Source: Eunapius fragilis | Lineage: Eukaryota; Porifera; Demospongiae; Spongillida; Spongillidae | DNA: 64,000 nt | Direction of reading: 5' to 3' | Assembly: GCA_963681505.1 (NCBI GenBank) | Contig: OY811979.1 | Span: forward strand, 7,424,736-7,488,735 | In this document: positions 1-9,700 of the stretch, one piece after another | How the letters are laid out: every line of letters starts with the position of its first letter | Numbering within the stretch: the first letter of the stretch is position 1 | The notes under the pieces: model-generated | What the model was told of the DNA's origin: nothing | Database searches by the model: none | What the model saw: the letters and a program-made list of their open reading frames with translations, nothing else | Made by a program: the position numbers and the translations under genes

Positions 1-640
1 AGAAAGAAGACGTGCCTTGTTAGCAGGAGAAGAGGTCACAGACCATTACTACGATTGCCAGCATTGTGTGATGGTTGTGGTAGCCAATTCACCACTGGAC
101 ATGCCCTCGACTGTAGAAAGGGAGGTTTAGTAATTCAAAGACACAATGAGATAAGAGATGCCCTTGGTGACTTGGCTTCAATTGCCTATAAAGAAGTTTT
201 GAGAGAACCAGTGATAAGAAAACCGAATGTCCAGAAAAATGTTCCAGCTTTAGTTGCTGACCTTTCTGTTCGAACTACTACTTTTTTTGATGAAAGAGTA
301 GTCGACACAGATGCCAGCTCCTATGTACAACGGGATGTAAATGCGGTGCTTTCTTCTATCGAGCACATTAAGAAACAGAAATACTCACAAGCAGCTGAAT
401 GTGTACATGCTTTGTTTACACCTTTTGTTGTGACTGCAGATGGGGCTCTGGGTGTTGAAGGAAAGGCATTCATGCACCTCCTATCAGAAAAAATTGCTGC
501 AACTTGGCATAAATCAAACAGTGAAGTGAGGGTTATGTGCAGGCAAGGCTGATGTTTGCTATCCTTTGTGCTACAAATTTGTGCATTCGTGGGAGTCGGG
601 TGAAGTGGAGACTCCCAAAGGCTTTAAGGTTGAAAGTGGG
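1..640 (+). pseudogene. C-terminal fragment of a reverse-transcriptase retroelement protein (zinc knuckle plus RHN domain)
   Basis: The reading frame is open from the window edge to 552, so the gene begins to the left. A zinc-knuckle-like motif (C-x2-C-x7-H-x3-C) lies at about 64-111. It is followed by an R-H-N motif and by spaced acidic positions (ADLSVR, DERVVDTD). This order, a knuckle then RHN then acidic residues, resembles the restriction-like endonuclease end of R2/CRE-type retroelements; that comparison is from memory. Beyond the stop at 550-552 the protein clearly continues in another frame at about 540-620 (ARLMFAILCATNLCIRGSR), so the copy carries a frameshift. Three further pieces of the same family occur at 18.8, 21.1 and 21.4 kb. 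It is a dead copy. Confidence 0.6.
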
Positions 641-861
641 GACTTGGAGCTGCATGCTTTTAAATGGAGTAAGGGGTGTGTGCATGTGGTCCTGACCCAA
701 TAAGAGATGTGAGTGTAAGCTTGAAATGATTGGTACAAATTCAAGTGTTACGGTCTTGAATGATGGTACAACAAATTCAAATGACAGTATTCACCGATCG
801 CATTACAAGATACTCAGACCCCAGATGTGGATGGCTCGTGTTCTAATATTTGCAGCTGTGA

Positions 862-1050
862 ATTTTTGGGTCTGGGTATGATGATGATGACCCATTACCA
901 CCAGGGTTAGATACTCCACCAGTGCCAGCACTACCTCCAGGGGAAGTGGATCAAGAACAGATGGTTCCTATGGATCCAGTGGAACCACCCCCACCTGCAC
1001 CAGTGCTCCGACGTTCAACCCGTCCTCATCGTCCCCCAGATAGATTCTAA
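862..1050 (+). pseudogene. C-terminal tail of a Ty3/gypsy Pol protein
   Basis: A short open frame has an acidic and proline-rich stretch and ends with the residues LRRSTRPHRPPDRF and a TAA at 1048-1050. A basic RRSxRxxxPxR tail just before the polypurine tract is common at the end of gypsy Pol proteins, and a close relative occurs at 25.69 kb in this window. The stop is followed at once by a polypurine run (1048-1061) and an LTR-like start. The rest of Pol is absent; the upstream 640-860 shows no integrase that I can recognise. Confidence 0.6.
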
Positions 1051-1061
1051 AGGGGGAGAAG

Positions 1062-1228
1062 TGTAGTATTGTCATTTATTGTGTAATGGTAATTGCCTAA
1101 TTTAACCCTTGAGAACCTTCTAGAAGATTCAGCGCAGGTACATAAAGCAAATGAAAACGTAAAGTTTAAAAAAACTTTACGTATAGCGTAGAGTGCCAAC
1201 CGTAGTAGTGTGTGTGGTCCATTCTACA
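1062..1228 (+). repeat. 3' LTR of a decayed Ty3/gypsy element
   Basis: The segment starts TGTAG and ends CTACA, a short terminal inversion typical of LTRs. It lies directly after a polypurine tract (AAAGGGGGAGAAG) and the Pol tail. No 5' LTR is inside the window. The 3' boundary could be two bases further right (…CTACACA). Confidence 0.55.
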
Positions 1229-1514
1229 CATAAGTTATGACTATGAATTTTTAAAAACTCTCTTTTAAGTTTTCTTCCTAATCACTTCTATGGAATGCAG
1301 TCAGTATCACTACCAATATCAGCACAGTTGTCATATGGGGGTTACTACATCTCTTTCACCTGTCTATTGTTATTGATTGCGTGCTTATATGATCTTGCAT
1401 GCAGTGTGATACTACATGCATGTGTATGCATCTCGCATTGTAGACTTCAAATGCGGACGCTAACTGGATGACCCGCCCACTTGCAGTAATTTTATGTAAT
1501 ATTTTATGGGCTGT

Positions 1515-1785
1515 GGCTAGAGAACCGGTACCGGCAGCCTAAAAACTGGCTATAGTGCCGGTACCGGCTCTGTAGATTTAATAAATGTAGTGCCGGTACC
1601 GGTTCCGTAGACAGTTTTGGCTAGAGAGCCGGTACCGGCAGCTTACAAAATGGCTATAGTGCCGGTACCGGCTCTGTAGATATAATAAATGTAATGTCGG
1701 TACCGGGTCCGTAGACAGTTTTGGCTGGAAAACCGGTACCAGTTCTCTTGCTGCAATACCACAAGTAGCCGGTACCGGGTCTGTA
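1515..1785. repeat. Array of CCGGTACCGG palindromes at the left MULE end
   Basis: The ten-base palindrome CCGGTACCGG, or one-mismatch versions, recurs about every 33-37 bases. The spacers are themselves repeated (CTATAGTGCCGGTACC; GTAGACAGTTTTGG). The regular spacing and the location at a transposon end suggest transposase-binding subterminal repeats. Confidence 0.7.
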
Positions 1786-2044
1786 GTAATAACACACATA
1801 TAGTTACGAAGACGGCACCATTGCACTATGCATATATGTACTCATCGTGCACCGTAGGTTCTAAGTCCCCTGTCTCTCCAGGAAAAGGCTGTTAGCTATA
1901 TCCTGCATTGTGGAGTCACATGCATGCCTTTTGATGATCAGGTGTGAGATATTTCACTGAAAAAAAGTCCACATTTCAAATACACATCTGAAACCATATG
2001 ACCGCATATAAATATTGAATTATTGAAAGACACACAATGAGAGT

Positions 2045-2725
2045 TTAGTTTGCATTTAAATTCACCAACATTTTCTTTCCTCTGCACCTAACAACTTTGT
2101 CACTTGTTATTGGAAATGGCTTGAGACATTGGACCTCATAACATTGAAAAAGGTGAGTTCGCATCTGTTCTTCTTCAAAGCTCAGCAGACATAAATCATC
2201 ACCATTAGCAGCATGAAAGGCATAAGCAATGGCATAGATTCCACAATTCATAGATCCTGTCTTCTGCTGTTGCACTGGCAAGCAATGTATTGTTACCACA
2301 TTATCCTCTGAAGTGTTCTGAAATAAGACTCTTATGGATTCTTCCAAGGTTTGTGTCAGTTTGTCACTGGCCAGGCTGTCACATAAATACAGCTTTCCTT
2401 CTGCGTACACTACTGTAACCCAGTGGTAGTGTCCATTGTAAAGAATCTGAATAGCTTTAGGGACAAAAATATAGGCACCCGTATCATAGGTGCGTGCAAG
2501 TATTTCAAACTTACCATTTCCATTCCCATTCACAGGAACAAATTGTTTATTTTGGCAGAGAAGTGTTGACTGACATCCCTGCAGTTGAGGAAACTGTTGC
2601 TGTATCACATTTTGAGCTGCCATCATATGTGTATCTTCTAGCATCTTCCCGTTTTGCAGGTGTTCTATATCACTTGGTCTTAATCCCAAAGTTGATACAC
2701 ATCTGAGTATGGTCACTGCCTGCAA
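2045..2725 (-). CDS. Ulp1/C48-type cysteine protease domain of the MULE
   Basis: The 226-residue frame has the Ulp1 pattern. A histidine is followed by Trp in a strand (HYHWVTVVY, about residues 102-110), an aspartate lies in LCDSL (~117), a Gln-rich oxyanion region is QQQKTG (~153) and the nucleophile is in SMNCGIYA (~161). Ulp1 proteases cleave SUMO-like proteins or adducts, but the role inside a transposon is unknown. It follows the PHD segment on the same strand, with an intron or degenerate gap between them. Separate from the host SENP gene at 6.8 kb: the sequences share only the fold motifs. The start codon may be internal to an exon. Confidence 0.65.
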   Translation of the reverse strand: MQAVTILRCVSTLGLRPSDIEHLQNGKMLEDTHMMAAQNVIQQQFPQLQGCQSTLLCQNKQFVPVNGNGNGKFEILARTYDTGAYIFVPKAIQILYNGHYHWVTVVYAEGKLYLCDSLASDKLTQTLEESIRVLFQNTSEDNVVTIHCLPVQQQKTGSMNCGIYAIAYAFHAANGDDLCLLSFEEEQMRTHLFQCYEVQCLKPFPITSDKVVRCRGKKMLVNLNAN

Positions 2726-2902
2726 CAGTTATCAAAACTTAACACTACAATTCATATAGTAAAAAAGCATGCACCTCATATATTTACCTCAATTAATCCT
2801 TTTGGACCATGGAGTCCTAAATTCGTGTAAGTAAACATCATAATTGACTTGGCACTTACTCTTGGTTCTCATTTTCACCACATCATTATAAACTCCTATG
2901 CA

Positions 2903-3193
2903 TCACCTGCAATACCAGTACCGAACTTTGGGTTTGGATTTTAGTGCCACACAGCAAAGATGATACCAGCATAGACAGAGCTCACAAAGTACTGATGGAG
3001 ACTCATCAGCATCATGATTGCAACATTTGCAGGTGAAAAAGCAATCTGCTATTTTTAGTTTTACAGCTCCAGTCACTGTTTGCCAAGCATCCTTGCTAAA
3101 GTACTTCCGAATGAGGTGTATATCAATATTTTTGTCCAAAACGGCATCAGTTATTTTCTCAGGGCTTATCTGAACTTCATTTTGTTTAATCAT
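2903..3193 (-). CDS. PHD-finger exon of the MULE protein
   Basis: The frame holds a PHD-type Zn-binding pattern: C-x2-C, then C-x2-C, a W-Y-H-x2-C block and a final W-x-C (residues ~54-95). Just after the last WYC the sequence is CAG followed by GTGATG, a plausible splice donor, so the last zinc ligand may lie in the next exon. The part before the finger (AVLDKNIDIHLIRKYF) matches the linker I know from large invertebrate transposases of this kind. A PHD finger usually reads histone tails; here it might direct integration, which is speculation. Confidence 0.6.
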   Translation of the reverse strand: MIKQNEVQISPEKITDAVLDKNIDIHLIRKYFSKDAWQTVTGAVKLKIADCFFTCKCCNHDADESPSVLCELCLCWYHLCCVALKSKPKVRYWYCR

Positions 3194-3332
3194 TTGTTTT
3201 TCCCATCAAGGACTGCTAATGCAATTTTCTTTTCTACAAACCACTGTAGCATAACTAGACAGATACATTCAATTAGCCATACTAGTGTTGGTCACACAAC
3301 CACAACAGGTAAACTAAACCTACTGTTTTCCT

Positions 3333-4418
3333 TTATAGACGTTGAAGCTTTGCAAATGGTTTTGGCTTGGTACTCTTTGAATTCTTAGATGGCAAGCCAA
3401 CCACCGTGACTTCATGCCCCTTAGGTCGACCTCTCTTTTGAAGAATTGGTGGAATCTTTATGCCTACACAATTAATTTCACACCATACATTGCATTGGTT
3501 TCCCCAATTTAACTTACTCTGCAAGCAAATTTCATTTTCTTCAACACTCTTTTTTTCAGTTTGCCAAGTTTGATGTTCTTCTTCAATGTCAATTTTTACT
3601 TGAGCATCTGGAACACACATGACAGAATGCATAAAACATACATGTGACATAAAATGATATTAGCATGCGTACCAGGTGTATCATCCTTTTCTTCAGCTGG
3701 AATCTCGTTAACAATTTCGCCTTTTATAAATTGAATTGTATTATAATGCCTTCATAGTACACACACATATAATCTTACTTGCAGTTTGCCACTGCACAAT
3801 TTCATCTTCAGTGTCACTGATTTCATCAGCAATAGCACACCCTCAAACAATGCTAAAAATAACCTTATACATACCTTGACTAGTCTCATGGTTGTCTGTT
3901 ACATTGTGAACTCGTACATTAATGGTACTTTGATCTGCATGTATCAAACATTGTACAGAGCTTTAAAAGACCTTTGTTTATGTACCTTTTCTAATTCCAC
4001 TTTATCAACAGCACACAATGACATAAAAGAATTTACACAAGGCACATAAACACACCTTTTCCTGGCAATTGATCTTCATCTCCTATATTATCATGTTGCT
4101 CAATTCTCAATCATACAATGCATGCATACATCATACCATAAACAAGTGTGACACTCAACTGCTGTTCCCATGCGTTAATCAGCCGTTCCAACAACTCACA
4201 TCGACCAAAAAGTCTGAATATGAGCTTTCGGAGGCCAGCGAAGCTAACTTTGTTGTAATAGTGGAGACTTTGTGAAATTTTTCAAACTGCAATATGGACA
4301 GAAGATTTAAATCAAGTGCATGCATGAAATATAATGTAATGTACCTGAGACAATACTTTTTTGCGTTTTTCTGGAAGTGTAACAACACTAACTTGTGCAG
4401 AATTTGAATGTGATGCAC
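3333..4418 (-). pseudogene. MULE linker exons between SWIM and PHD domains
   Basis: Two short coding-like stretches lie on the minus strand: one at 3339-3460 with KRGRPKG and VVGLPSK, and one at 4179-4418 with residues KLASLASESSYSDF. Such GRPKG and ASLASE segments sit between the transposase and the C-terminal domains in related invertebrate elements that I remember. Between them (3460-4180) there are only short broken frames, probably introns. Splice sites were not resolved. Confidence 0.4.
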
Positions 4419-4452
4419 CCTTCGTCAAAAACACACGCTGATTGGACTCATA

Positions 4453-5103
4453 TTACTGCATAGTCCAACGTTGATCACAAATACATTCATCAAAAAGATC
4501 TAGTCCTAGGGTCTCTCTCACAAAGAAAATGTGGCAACATGGCAATTTCATAGATACCCATAAGCGGCAGCAACATTGATTGATTGTAACATTTTTGAAA
4601 ATATGGGTGGGCGTGACCCCCATTCTGACTTCATACACTTCGGAGTTACAGCTATGCATTACTATTACAACTTGCTTCCTGAGGTGAAGCTGTTTTTCAA
4701 CAAACTTGTAAGCATATTGAGTTAGGTATCGCATATACTTGGTTGAATATACATCAGCAGCTGAGTGAAATGTTGTAGGAACCTTTTGTGAACAGAGTGC
4801 AGCTTTGTGATCTCTTTCACATCTCAAGACTCTCAAAATCAAAAAGAACTTGTCCACAAATTCTTCAAGTGAGGAATATCGTGAGATTACAGACTTAAGT
4901 TTGGCATTAATACTTTCTAGTCTATTGTTTGTAGTGTTAAAAATATTTCCAGTGGTGTATTTTAAACCCATTGACCGCTGATCTCTAATTGAATGCCACT
5001 GCTCATTGAAATAATTCAGCACAGCAATAGAAGCATTCACTTGAAAGTTATGGTATAGGTCCATGTATTCATCCTCATCATGTGCATATGCCATCTGCTG
5101 CAT
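4453..5103 (-). CDS. MULE transposase, C-terminal part with SWIM zinc finger
   Basis: The frame contains the region after the second catalytic aspartate (NTTNNRLESINAKLK) and ends with a SWIM-like zinc motif: a CCC cluster, then PCCH about ten residues later (residues ~182-197). SWIM fingers are usual at the end of the MULE and ZSWIM1/3-type catalytic domain. It lies 19 bases downstream of the core frame (5122-5697), so a frameshift or short intron separates them. Confidence 0.7.
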   Translation of the reverse strand: MQQMAYAHDEDEYMDLYHNFQVNASIAVLNYFNEQWHSIRDQRSMGLKYTTGNIFNTTNNRLESINAKLKSVISRYSSLEEFVDKFFLILRVLRCERDHKAALCSQKVPTTFHSAADVYSTKYMRYLTQYAYKFVEKQLHLRKQVVIVMHSCNSEVYEVRMGVTPTHIFKNVTINQCCCRLWVSMKLPCCHIFFVRETLGLDLFDECICDQRWTMQ

Positions 5104-5121
5104 TATCTCTAGACAGAGATT

Positions 5122-5697
5122 TCATTGTCCACTGGTTATCCCCATTTTTTCTAGGGTCACTTCACAGCGAAATGAGTGCAATGTATGAAATAGACATATC
5201 ACAAGTCTAGCTGATGGAATCTGTGCAGAGAATACTGATCTTTCAGTTACATCTTTGTCAGTCATGATTACGCGAACATGTTCCCATGAGGAATTGTGCT
5301 TTTTGAACAGATCAACCATTTTGGAAAATGTACTGTCTGTTTCTTGTAACACCATAAATGCTGCTACAATTTCACTCTGTCCATTGCCATCTTCAACCAA
5401 CATTATATAAAGAGGAAAACGAAGCTCAATAAGTTTATATGTCGCATCAACACAAACTAGCTCAGGATAGGAAGAAAAACATTGCCTCATTTCATGATCT
5501 TGGAAATAAATTCCTTGCAAAACATTGTCATTGTCAACTATGACATCTACACATGCACCTGCAAGTAAAAACATGCTACTAGTATAAAATTCACAGAGCA
5601 AATAAGACAATATTATATTGTACAACTGTATATGTATAAATAAATGTGTAGGTATTTTATGTATTTTACAAAGGCCATTAACATACCATCTAAGCAA
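5122..5697 (-). CDS. MULE transposase DDE catalytic core
   Basis: The segment from about residue 50 carries the MULE RNase H-like fold: VCVDATYK supplies the first Asp, followed by a hydrophobic strand and VIMTDKD with the second Asp, then ARLVICLFHTLHSF. It is closest, from memory, to the ZSWIM1/ZSWIM3-type transposases. The first ~45 residues (hydrophobic, no similarity) look like read-through intron; an AG acceptor near 5560 fits better than the first ATG. Confidence 0.7.
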   Translation of the reverse strand: MLRWYVNGLCKIHKIPTHLFIHIQLYNIILSYLLCEFYTSSMFLLAGACVDVIVDNDNVLQGIYFQDHEMRQCFSSYPELVCVDATYKLIELRFPLYIMLVEDGNGQSEIVAAFMVLQETDSTFSKMVDLFKKHNSSWEHVRVIMTDKDVTERSVFSAQIPSARLVICLFHTLHSFRCEVTLEKMGITSGQ

Positions 5698-5757
5698 AAC
5701 ATTATTAACGTACCATATCTCTCAGTTAGCTTACGCACTGTTTCAGTTAAGTCATTC

Positions 5758-6476
5758 CTAGTATTTTTTATGATCTTGCTTTGTTGATATGTTTGAAATA
5801 TTTTTCAGAGTAACAATTTTTCCTGACATCTGCTCTAACTTATCTTTAACCATCTTTTTGTTTGCCTTCAAACTTAATAGCCTCTCAACTTCCATTGTTT
5901 CCTCCTTGGACAATTGTCGTTGGTGTGGCAACATGTCAAACAAGCCCTGTATGTTGACGGTAGTAAAGAACAAGTTATAAACATGTGAAACATATTACTT
6001 ATCCAATAATTTTTTTCTCTCATGGTTGTGATGAGCAATGAAATTCTTCACCTCTAACGAATTTCCATCCTCGGAGGCACGAAGAGAAAGTTCCATGGGA
6101 CAATTTTGCCAAAACGTTCTATAGGACTTACCATCAACACGATGAATAAGATCATTAATAAAACCTACGAAGTCGCACGCTTTCCATTGCCGCAAGGTTT
6201 GAACTTTTTGCCTCCATGTATACAAGCGTATGTAATTTCGTAGTACTTGATCTGACTGCAAAGATACCTCGTCACGGGCTTTTTGGCTGCTGTAACTGTT
6301 CGTGAATCTCGTATACAAAGTTTTACGAACTCTAGTTCCTCGTAGCGATGTACTTTGGCCTGTAATTCATCAAATGATTTGAACTTGTCACGAACTGACG
6401 TTGCTTCCATTCCGTCCACATCCACACGTGTGTCTTGTATCACGTGACCACGAATTATAAATGGTGATTTATGCAT
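5758..6476 (-). pseudogene. MULE transposase N-terminal region (FAR1/WRKY-like zinc domain)
   Basis: Three overlapping frames give the N-terminus. 6476-6165 carries SFDELQAKVHRYEE and ends CIHGGKKFKPCGNGKR. 6130-5995 continues with YRTFWQNCPMEL and an HHNH motif, completing a C-C-H-H zinc module. 5973-5758 carries the LSKEETMEVERLL linker. The change of frame between the first two at about 6165 means a frameshift or a tiny intron. I found no splice pair with the right phase, so a frameshift is more likely. Confidence 0.6.
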
Positions 6477-6765
6477 ATGGTGTGTACGCTGCTTATGTGT
6501 AATTGTGTACCTCAGTTGTTGAGTTTATATTAAATTGGTACTGGAAGATTAGCATTGCCAAGTCAAGTAGTACCGGCTCTCTAAAGTAATAGACTAGAGT
6601 GCCCGTACCGGCTCATATTTTTTGTGTACGTATATTTGATACATATATGGTACATTGTTTGATCAAATTTGAGATCCTGTAAACGGATTCATAAAAATAT
6701 GCGTCACTTGGTGGCTAATTGAACACAAAGGTCTATATGAGAAAATAATGTTTAAAGCAGTGCCA

Positions 6766-9700
6766 CTAGAACAGCTTCATCTCCATGATCTCACACATCA
6801 TGTGCTGACGTATCAATGGTATATCAGCCTACATGAGAGAAAAGTAAGAAACATGAATATCACACGTGACAACATCTTACCTGTGAAAAATCAAATCGAA
6901 TATCTCTGGCTAGGTACCTAGCATACTGCAAAGATATAAGACTGTTAAACGACACAAGTTACATGACAACAAGGGCAATGTGGCTGTCTATGAAACCTCA
7001 TGCAATAGCACACGACATACAGGAGGCCAATCTGTCAACAGCCAGTGATATAGGACACCTTCAGGATGTCAGTAAGCATTGTGAAAGCTAATGGCATTGG
7101 ATAGGTGACCACAATGTATCTCCAATACAACATACCAAGCACGAAAATACACCACAGTCCGATGAATTTGTCTGGTGGGGAATGTCCTGTATGGGAAAAC
7201 AAAGTATCATTAAGCATTACCCTAAATAGTGCACACCGTACTTTGGGTGAGTAATCAGTCCATGCAGACAGATCATATTCTTGTTCCTTTTTATCTCTAG
7301 ACTCGGAATCAATGTACAGCCTGAGGGAGTGGAAAAGATCCATGTGAATGAAGGGAGGGACACAACCGCTGCTAACCCACCTGAGAGTGCTCAGACACTG
7401 TCCATTGGAACCTCGCAGTGAGTCATAGTACTGAAACTGCTTCCTGCCAAAATTAATGGCCGCACAACACCAGTGAGTACCGAGGTGGATTGGAAGGAGA
7501 ACCAGGTCGTGTGCAAAAATGTCCACCTGAACAAACACGAGGTCCTCAAAGTAAATAAAAATGGTTGCCGACCAATACGAGTACCTTTTTGGTCCACCTT
7601 TGCACCCCCCCATATCCTGCTTCTACCAGTTTGGAGTAGAAGAATGAATTGAAGACATGGACTTTCATCTTGCCATCGGAAACACTCCGAGCAGCCACAA
7701 GGTTGTAGTACATGTTCACAATCTGGAAAAGTAAGGATTGTGAGTTCTGGGTACCAAATGAGGACACAAAGGACGACCTCGTCGTTTAGCCATGTCAACC
7801 CAACAAGAGTGCGAAGATCTGCTCTGGTGATACGCAGGCCAAACTCTTTGACAAGGCACTCGTCCTGAGGGCCTCTCTGTAACACCTCGGAGAGCTAAAG
7901 GCCACGCAGAACTTAATCAAACTACTCCCTCACAGTCATAAATGCACACACACACATACACCCACATACACACATGTACACAAACACACATACACATACA
8001 CGCACGCACACACAACTTACCAACTTCTGCTGTGCGGCAGATAGTACTCTGCATATCTATCAAGAGCAGGGCCATAAACACACCTCACTCGTAGCCACAG
8101 TTACATACCTCCTCCTCCTCCTCTCTACTGGTGTCCTGCAGTGTCATCTGCGTTAGCTCTCGCTTCAACCTCTCAGCAAAGATGTCTTCTGCTTGCATCC
8201 TCTTCCTAGCATACTGCTCGTGCTGCTGGCTGGCCACCTCAAGGTTGGCACTGAAGAACTGCCTCTTGCGCTTCACGTCCTGCTTAAGCTCTTCCAGCCA
8301 CAACCTGCTCCGCTCGGCTTCCATCACCCGGGTCATGGGCCGTTTGTCCAGCCCCTTCTCTGGGCTGGTTTGTACCCCCGTGCTTCTTTGAAATACCGCC
8401 TTGACATGCCCGTTACGGTCAGACGCCAGCCCTCGGTCCAACAACCCGCACAAGGTGGTTGCAGGTCTATCGCAGGGAGATAGCTGGAGCCTACAATCTT
8501 TGGTCAGTGATAGAGGCAGGTGAGGGAGACATGTCGGTGTGCTGCTAAAGGCAAAGCCGTTGGGCTGGTGTGTTTCCGCCATAGCCCGCTCGTGTGATCT
8601 GAAGTTGGACCATACAGTTAGTAACGTGTGGCACTTGTAATCTCGGGTAGCACGTTATCAACACAGCAAATTGCATTTGCTTTGTCCCTCACAAGAGGAC
8701 ACACCCCACCCACCTAAGAGAGGGCCCTATGACACTCACCACTCACCTAAGGGAAGGCCCTATGACACTCCCCACAGACCTAAGGGAGGGCCCTATGACA
8801 CTCCCCACACACCTAAGGGAGGACCCTATGCATGGTTCATACCGCACAACCATATTAAAATTCCCGAACCTTATTACTAACTTTTATACCCTTTTCAAGA
8901 CTCTACAAGTAATTGATATAGGTGTATAAGCTATGTTCTTTGCAGATCAGAAGTTGTAAATACAATAAATAATGAACACTGACAGATGGTAAAGATAAAA
9001 AGTTGAGTGTCATGGATGAAACATGAAAAAAATTTAAAGAGCCTTTAACTCTTGCAGCTTTGTGCTTATCTGCTCATTAATTGCCACAATCTCATTATCT
9101 TTCTCTTTTCCAGCACGTCTCAAAGCATTGGATTTAGAAATGTATTCTAAATGTTGATTCAGCTTTGTCAGCAAATTCATCAACTGATATAACTAAAGCA
9201 TCTCTGTTACGTTCCACTGCTTTCTTCTTGCTCTTCAGTTCTTCAAGTTCATCATAGGTCATCTTTCGTTTCTCTCCTTTTTTACTTTCCTCTTTCTTTT
9301 TTTGAACCTCATCCAAATATGCAGAATACCTTGCCTTGACATAAAGGCAGATAGTACAAGTTCCTTTGTAATTTTTACTTTCAAAGCACCTCCCACAGAC
9401 TTGATATGGTCTGAAATAGTTCGCTGAGCTTTTAGAGTATGCTCCAGCATATTCTCCAACATTATCTCTTTGTTTACTGAGAAACCTCTCTCAACTGAGG
9501 CTTGGCCATGAGAGAGAAGTTGAATCTTCCTTGAGAGAGACCAGAGGTGTTCATACTCCACTTTATTTGCCATAGCACTGTGCAAAACAACATCTAGGCT
9601 CGAAGATCCAAGTATAAAAGACAAGAGGTCTGGATTTGCTGCATTATCTGCACAGAAACTTCGGAACTGTTTAAGAACATCATCCATCAATAACATTGAC

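Larger units (their letters stand above)
1515..6640 (-). mobile_element. Mutator-like (MULE) DNA transposon encoding transposase, PHD and Ulp1 protease domains
   Basis: All coding pieces between 2045 and 6476 are on the minus strand and in the order expected for one transposase gene. The flanks carry a palindrome CCGGTACCGG: about eight full or near copies at 1526-1780 on the left and two decayed copies at about 6571-6612 on the right. The outermost left copy (GAGAACCGGTACCGGCA) matches the reverse complement of the right copy (GAGCCGGTACGGGCA), so I take these as the inverted ends. Exact termini and target duplication could not be fixed. Animal MULEs with an added cysteine-protease domain are known; the exact subclass is an inference. 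Confidence 0.7.

Noticed and set aside
2045-2725. Reading the MULE Ulp1 domain as a second host SENP gene
   Set aside because: It lies between transposon domains and palindromic ends on the same strand, and lacks the WLNDE and RWTKK features of the host SENP.
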